Below, in pieces: positions 61,341-64,000 of a DNA stretch of 64,000 nucleotides (position 1 is the stretch's first letter; each line of letters begins with the position of its first letter). The DNA is from Cristatella mucedo (taxonomy: Eukaryota; Bryozoa; Phylactolaemata; Cristatellidae). The notes under the pieces are model-generated. The model was not told the origin of the DNA. It worked only from the letters and a program-made list of their open reading frames with translations, and did no database searches. A program made the position numbers and the translations under genes. The DNA lies in contig WPIO01000020.1 in the NCBI GenBank assembly GCA_009760855.2, forward strand, positions 736,001 through 800,000, written 5' to 3'.

Positions 61341-61612
61341 TCCAGTGGCAAAGCCAGGATTTTCATTTAGGGGACAAGACCTCTAAAATGTTCATGTAGG
61401 CAGGGCTAATTTGACAATTAATGAAAGGTTATACTGCAAAATCACAGTGTTTATTCGACACGAACATATGATAGCTCATCGAGTAGAATAAGGATGAGAT
61501 TTCGCTGCTGTTGACGATTGGAGGAAGTAGGAATTGGGAACGACCCAGGTCATTGCCCAGTTGTAGGGACGCTGGGCAAATGCCCCCCCCCCCGTCGCCT
61601 CTGGCTCCGCTA
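61341..61612. mobile_element. Possible short DNA element with terminal inverted repeats
   Basis: The left end AGTGGCAAAGCCAGG and right end (reverse complement AGTAGCGGAGCCAGA) resemble the ends of hAT-like non-autonomous elements (AGTGGCGGAGCCAGGGGG). The interior has no coding frame and a C-tract at 61,582-61,591. No clean target-site duplication is visible. Confidence 0.35.
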
Positions 61613-61870
61613 CTACTTACTTCCTACATGCAATAGACCAGACCCTCATGAGCGCCACCCTGCTGACATGCCCCATTCATGTGTAATTCGTGTTGGAACT
61701 TCAGTTATGCATTAGATGACAATAATGGGAGTTTGATCAATGATATCGGACAAGATGCATGATTGCCTGCTTCTCACTGCATGCCCACGAGCTTAGTTGC
61801 ATATACAGGCACAATCATGGCATATTCCAGTCGCTGGCATTCAGATCACAAAAAAGTAAGCCTGAGCTAG

Positions 61871-62416
61871 AAAGGATTCGCAATCAAGCACTTTGCCCGC
61901 TTTAAGTTTTCTGATCTGCCCAAAGCACAATTAGATTTCCAACAGTCCTGGCCCAACACACAAGGGAGAATAACTGCACCACAGCTTGTTCGGCAGTGCC
62001 TTGAGGTCTTGCTTAGAGATCCTAAGCACAAGCAGGCAGGCAAAGAAGTAGAGCATTATGCTGCATTGGTTGGAGTGACAGATATTGTTAGTAATGTAAA
62101 AAGCATAATAAAGCAAGCAGCAAATGCCATATACTCAGACCACATGAACAGAAACTTACCATTCGGATTCTCAAATACCTCTTTATACAACTTCCGGAAT
62201 GATGCACTCATGTCTGATATGACTGGATTTGCACTGATGAAGCTTGTTCCCTGGAACAAACCACGTTTCACCACAAGTAATTATACAGGAATTTTGCACA
62301 GGCCCATCAGATATCTCCCCTGCATCATAAGAAACCAGCAGTCACGAAAGTTCATTTGTCTGACGTTCTTTGCACGCCCATTGAAAGACAGAAATGTGAG
62401 TCATAGCAGCTACTGA
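61871..62416 (+). CDS. Unidentified reading frame, about 181 codons
   Basis: The frame opens after an in-frame TAG at 61,868-61,870, which also forms an acceptor-like CTGAGCTAG. It reads 'GFAIKHFARFKFSDLPKAQL', 'LVRQCLEVLLRDPKHKQAGK', 'NAIYSDHMNRNLPFGFSNTS', 'MSDMTGFALMKLVPWNKPRF' and ends 'KDRNVSHSSY' with TGA. Residue composition is balanced and unlike GC- or repeat-driven frames. I recognise no family. It could be one exon of a host gene or part of an unrecognised mobile element; a LINE-A tail starts 21 bp after the stop. Confidence 0.4.
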   Translation, partial: KGFAIKHFARFKFSDLPKAQLDFQQSWPNTQGRITAPQLVRQCLEVLLRDPKHKQAGKEVEHYAALVGVTDIVSNVKSIIKQAANAIYSDHMNRNLPFGFSNTSLYNFRNDALMSDMTGFALMKLVPWNKPRFTTSNYTGILHRPIRYLPCIIRNQQSRKFICLTFFARPLKDRNVSHSSY

Positions 62417-62437
62417 AAAATAACTCATTAACCAGTT

Positions 62438-62548
62438 TAATAATAATAATAATAATAATTCACTTGATAAAGTGCCCTCAGAGAACTCAATCTCTCTCTA
62501 GGCGCTTTACATTTGCTGTAAAGTGAAATGCAATTGAATGGTAAGTAA
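62438..62548 (-). mobile_element. LINE-A 3' tail, about 110 bp
   Basis: (AAT)n, hairpin (AAAGTGCCCTCAGAGAACTC ... TCTCTAGGCGCTTTAC) and a short UTR ending 'gaatggtaagtaagt'. Its variant bases match the long copy at 10,562, so both derive from the same subfamily. Confidence 0.88.
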
Positions 62549-63239
62549 GTAATTTTTTCAGCTTATAAGGCTGCAGTGTTGCACATCCTCTCATACAAGT
62601 TAGAGAGAAGCTACTTTTGAATCATGCAGCCCTTTTGCTTTCTCTCTTGACAGAAAATAATCTCACGAGTAGAATAGACCCACAAGGTTAAGTGATGAGA
62701 GCCGCCGGGCTACTGTGTTCCGTAACTCTTCTAGAGGACGTGCGATGGGGTAGCTCCCTGGAAACTATCTAGACTTGCTTGCAGATCAGCAAATTCAGTG
62801 CCACCTTGCATTGCATTGCAGCGATCCAGGACACGAGTCCACGAGACAATCATGACCAAATTTCGAAAAGCCAAGTATTTTATAAGCAAAATTTAACATA
62901 CTTCTAAAATCCACTGAAACAAAATACGTTGAAGCAAGAGGATATGCCATTCATCCATCAACGTCATGCTGTCTGCATCCTCCTTCCTTATGCTATGAAT
63001 ATCAGCACCTTGCCACTCCTAGGTCACTATGACATACTAAAAGCTCTCTATTAGTAATTCCTTACAAGGTCACTTGCAAGATTACAGACTGCACATCACG
63101 AGCAATGTCACTGATGCTCTTGCATGACGACATGGTCCACGCATGACTGAAGATCCGTAAGAAAAAGTTGCATCGTCTTTTAAGTTTTAACCTTGCTGAC
63201 CTTGACATTCTTGCATTTCACTGAGATTACACATATCAA
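62549..63239. other. Unique sequence, no gene seen
   Basis: No frame, repeat or RNA gene could be supported. Confidence 0.4.
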
Positions 63240-64000
63240 AAGGTTTTGCTGTTCTAATAGGTGATGCTATTGTGCGACCTTCACCACGTGCTCGTAATCT
63301 AGGTGTCGTGTTCGACAGCTGCCTCAATTTCAAAAGCTTCATTCAGAAGACTGCCTCTACAGCTAGCCATCACATCCGATCCCTATCCAAGATTAGGAGC
63401 TGTCTCCCACAGTGGCTTTTACAAAATTTAACTAGCTCTTTAGTTCTGTCTCGGCTTGATTATTGTAATTCCCTTTTGGCTGGGCTGCCAAAGAAAGCTA
63501 TTATGCCACTACAGCGGACTATGAATATGGCTGCAAGGCTGGTCTTCAAGTCCCAGGGGTTTGAGCACGTGTCACCTTTGCTAAAAGAGCTAGGATGGTT
63601 GCCGGTTGAGCAAAGGATACAGAGCAAAGTTCTTACGCTGACCCACAAGGCCCGCCACGGCTTGGCTCCTTCATACCTAGCTGAACTGCTGCATCAGTTT
63701 CAGCCTGTTCGCGCCCTCAGGTCCTGTGTGGACAATAAATTAGCTGTCCCATTCCTCCGCTTAAAGACAGTTGGCGACAGAAGCTTTAGCTCTGCAGGTC
63801 CTAGACTGTGGAACTCGCCTCCACAATTCTTACCTAACGACAACTACTCTCCAACTGCCGACTATGGAACATCCTTTTTCAGCGGTCCTGAGCTGCTACT
63901 TCTATTCTACTCACTACCTCAACTGCTCTCCTTACTCTGCTATGCTTCCCACTTTCTCTTTGTTGCGTGAGACGAAGTCTGTTGGCTACCGAATGCGTAC
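63240..64000 (+). mobile_element. LINE-B copy, best preserved, running off the window
   Basis: It starts at 'ggttttgctgttctaatagg' (GFALLIGDAI), with an open frame of about 230 residues: 'ARNLGVVFDSCLNF', 'SRLDYCNSLLAGLPKK', 'ELGWLPVEQRIQSK', 'HGLAPSYLAELLHQF' and 'AGPRLWNSPPQF'. The 3' UTR is reached at 63,970 and continues past the window edge. Confidence 0.92.

Overview
The window is a eukaryotic nuclear genomic segment. The evidence is spliced genes with GT-AG introns, long microsatellites, and dense non-LTR retrotransposon and tRNA-derived SINE copies; there are no bacterial-style operons. The two recognisable genes are animal-type, and the L2-like LINE tails with an AAT repeat suggest an invertebrate bilaterian. 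I cannot name the species. Most long open frames here are retrotransposon remnants, microsatellites read as protein, or intron noise.

Layout: 1-4.6 kb is LINE debris. 4.85-6.74 kb is a CpG-rich block that looks like a promoter region, with a possible minus-strand exon at its left edge. 11.5-29.6 kb (+) is a complete 11-exon alanine aminotransferase gene. Its introns carry a 0.3-kb GT repeat, a 0.2-kb CT repeat and the best-preserved LINE copy of the window (reverse transcriptase, about 22.3-24.3 kb). 31.8-35.1 kb is a segmental duplication A-B-A; an inverted second copy of B lies at 51.15-52.74 kb.

37.3-48.5 kb (+), between the two inverted B copies, is a seven-exon ACBD5-type gene. It has an acyl-CoA-binding domain, an FFAT-like motif in an acidic serine tract and a C-terminal coiled coil, but no visible membrane anchor. 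53-64 kb is mostly LINE-A, LINE-B and SINE copies. It also holds three minus-strand exons of an unidentified gene (55,997-57,383; Gln/His-rich, ending in an acidic-aromatic motif) and one unidentified + strand reading frame (61,871-62,416).

Repeats: LINE-A has a 3' end folding into a conserved hairpin followed by an AAT repeat, and LINE-B is a related element with a different 3' end. Two tRNA-like SINE families are present, and SINE-1 carries the LINE-A type tail. The two identified genes have unrelated jobs (amino-acid transamination; acyl-CoA binding and peroxisome-ER tethering), so nothing suggests they act together.
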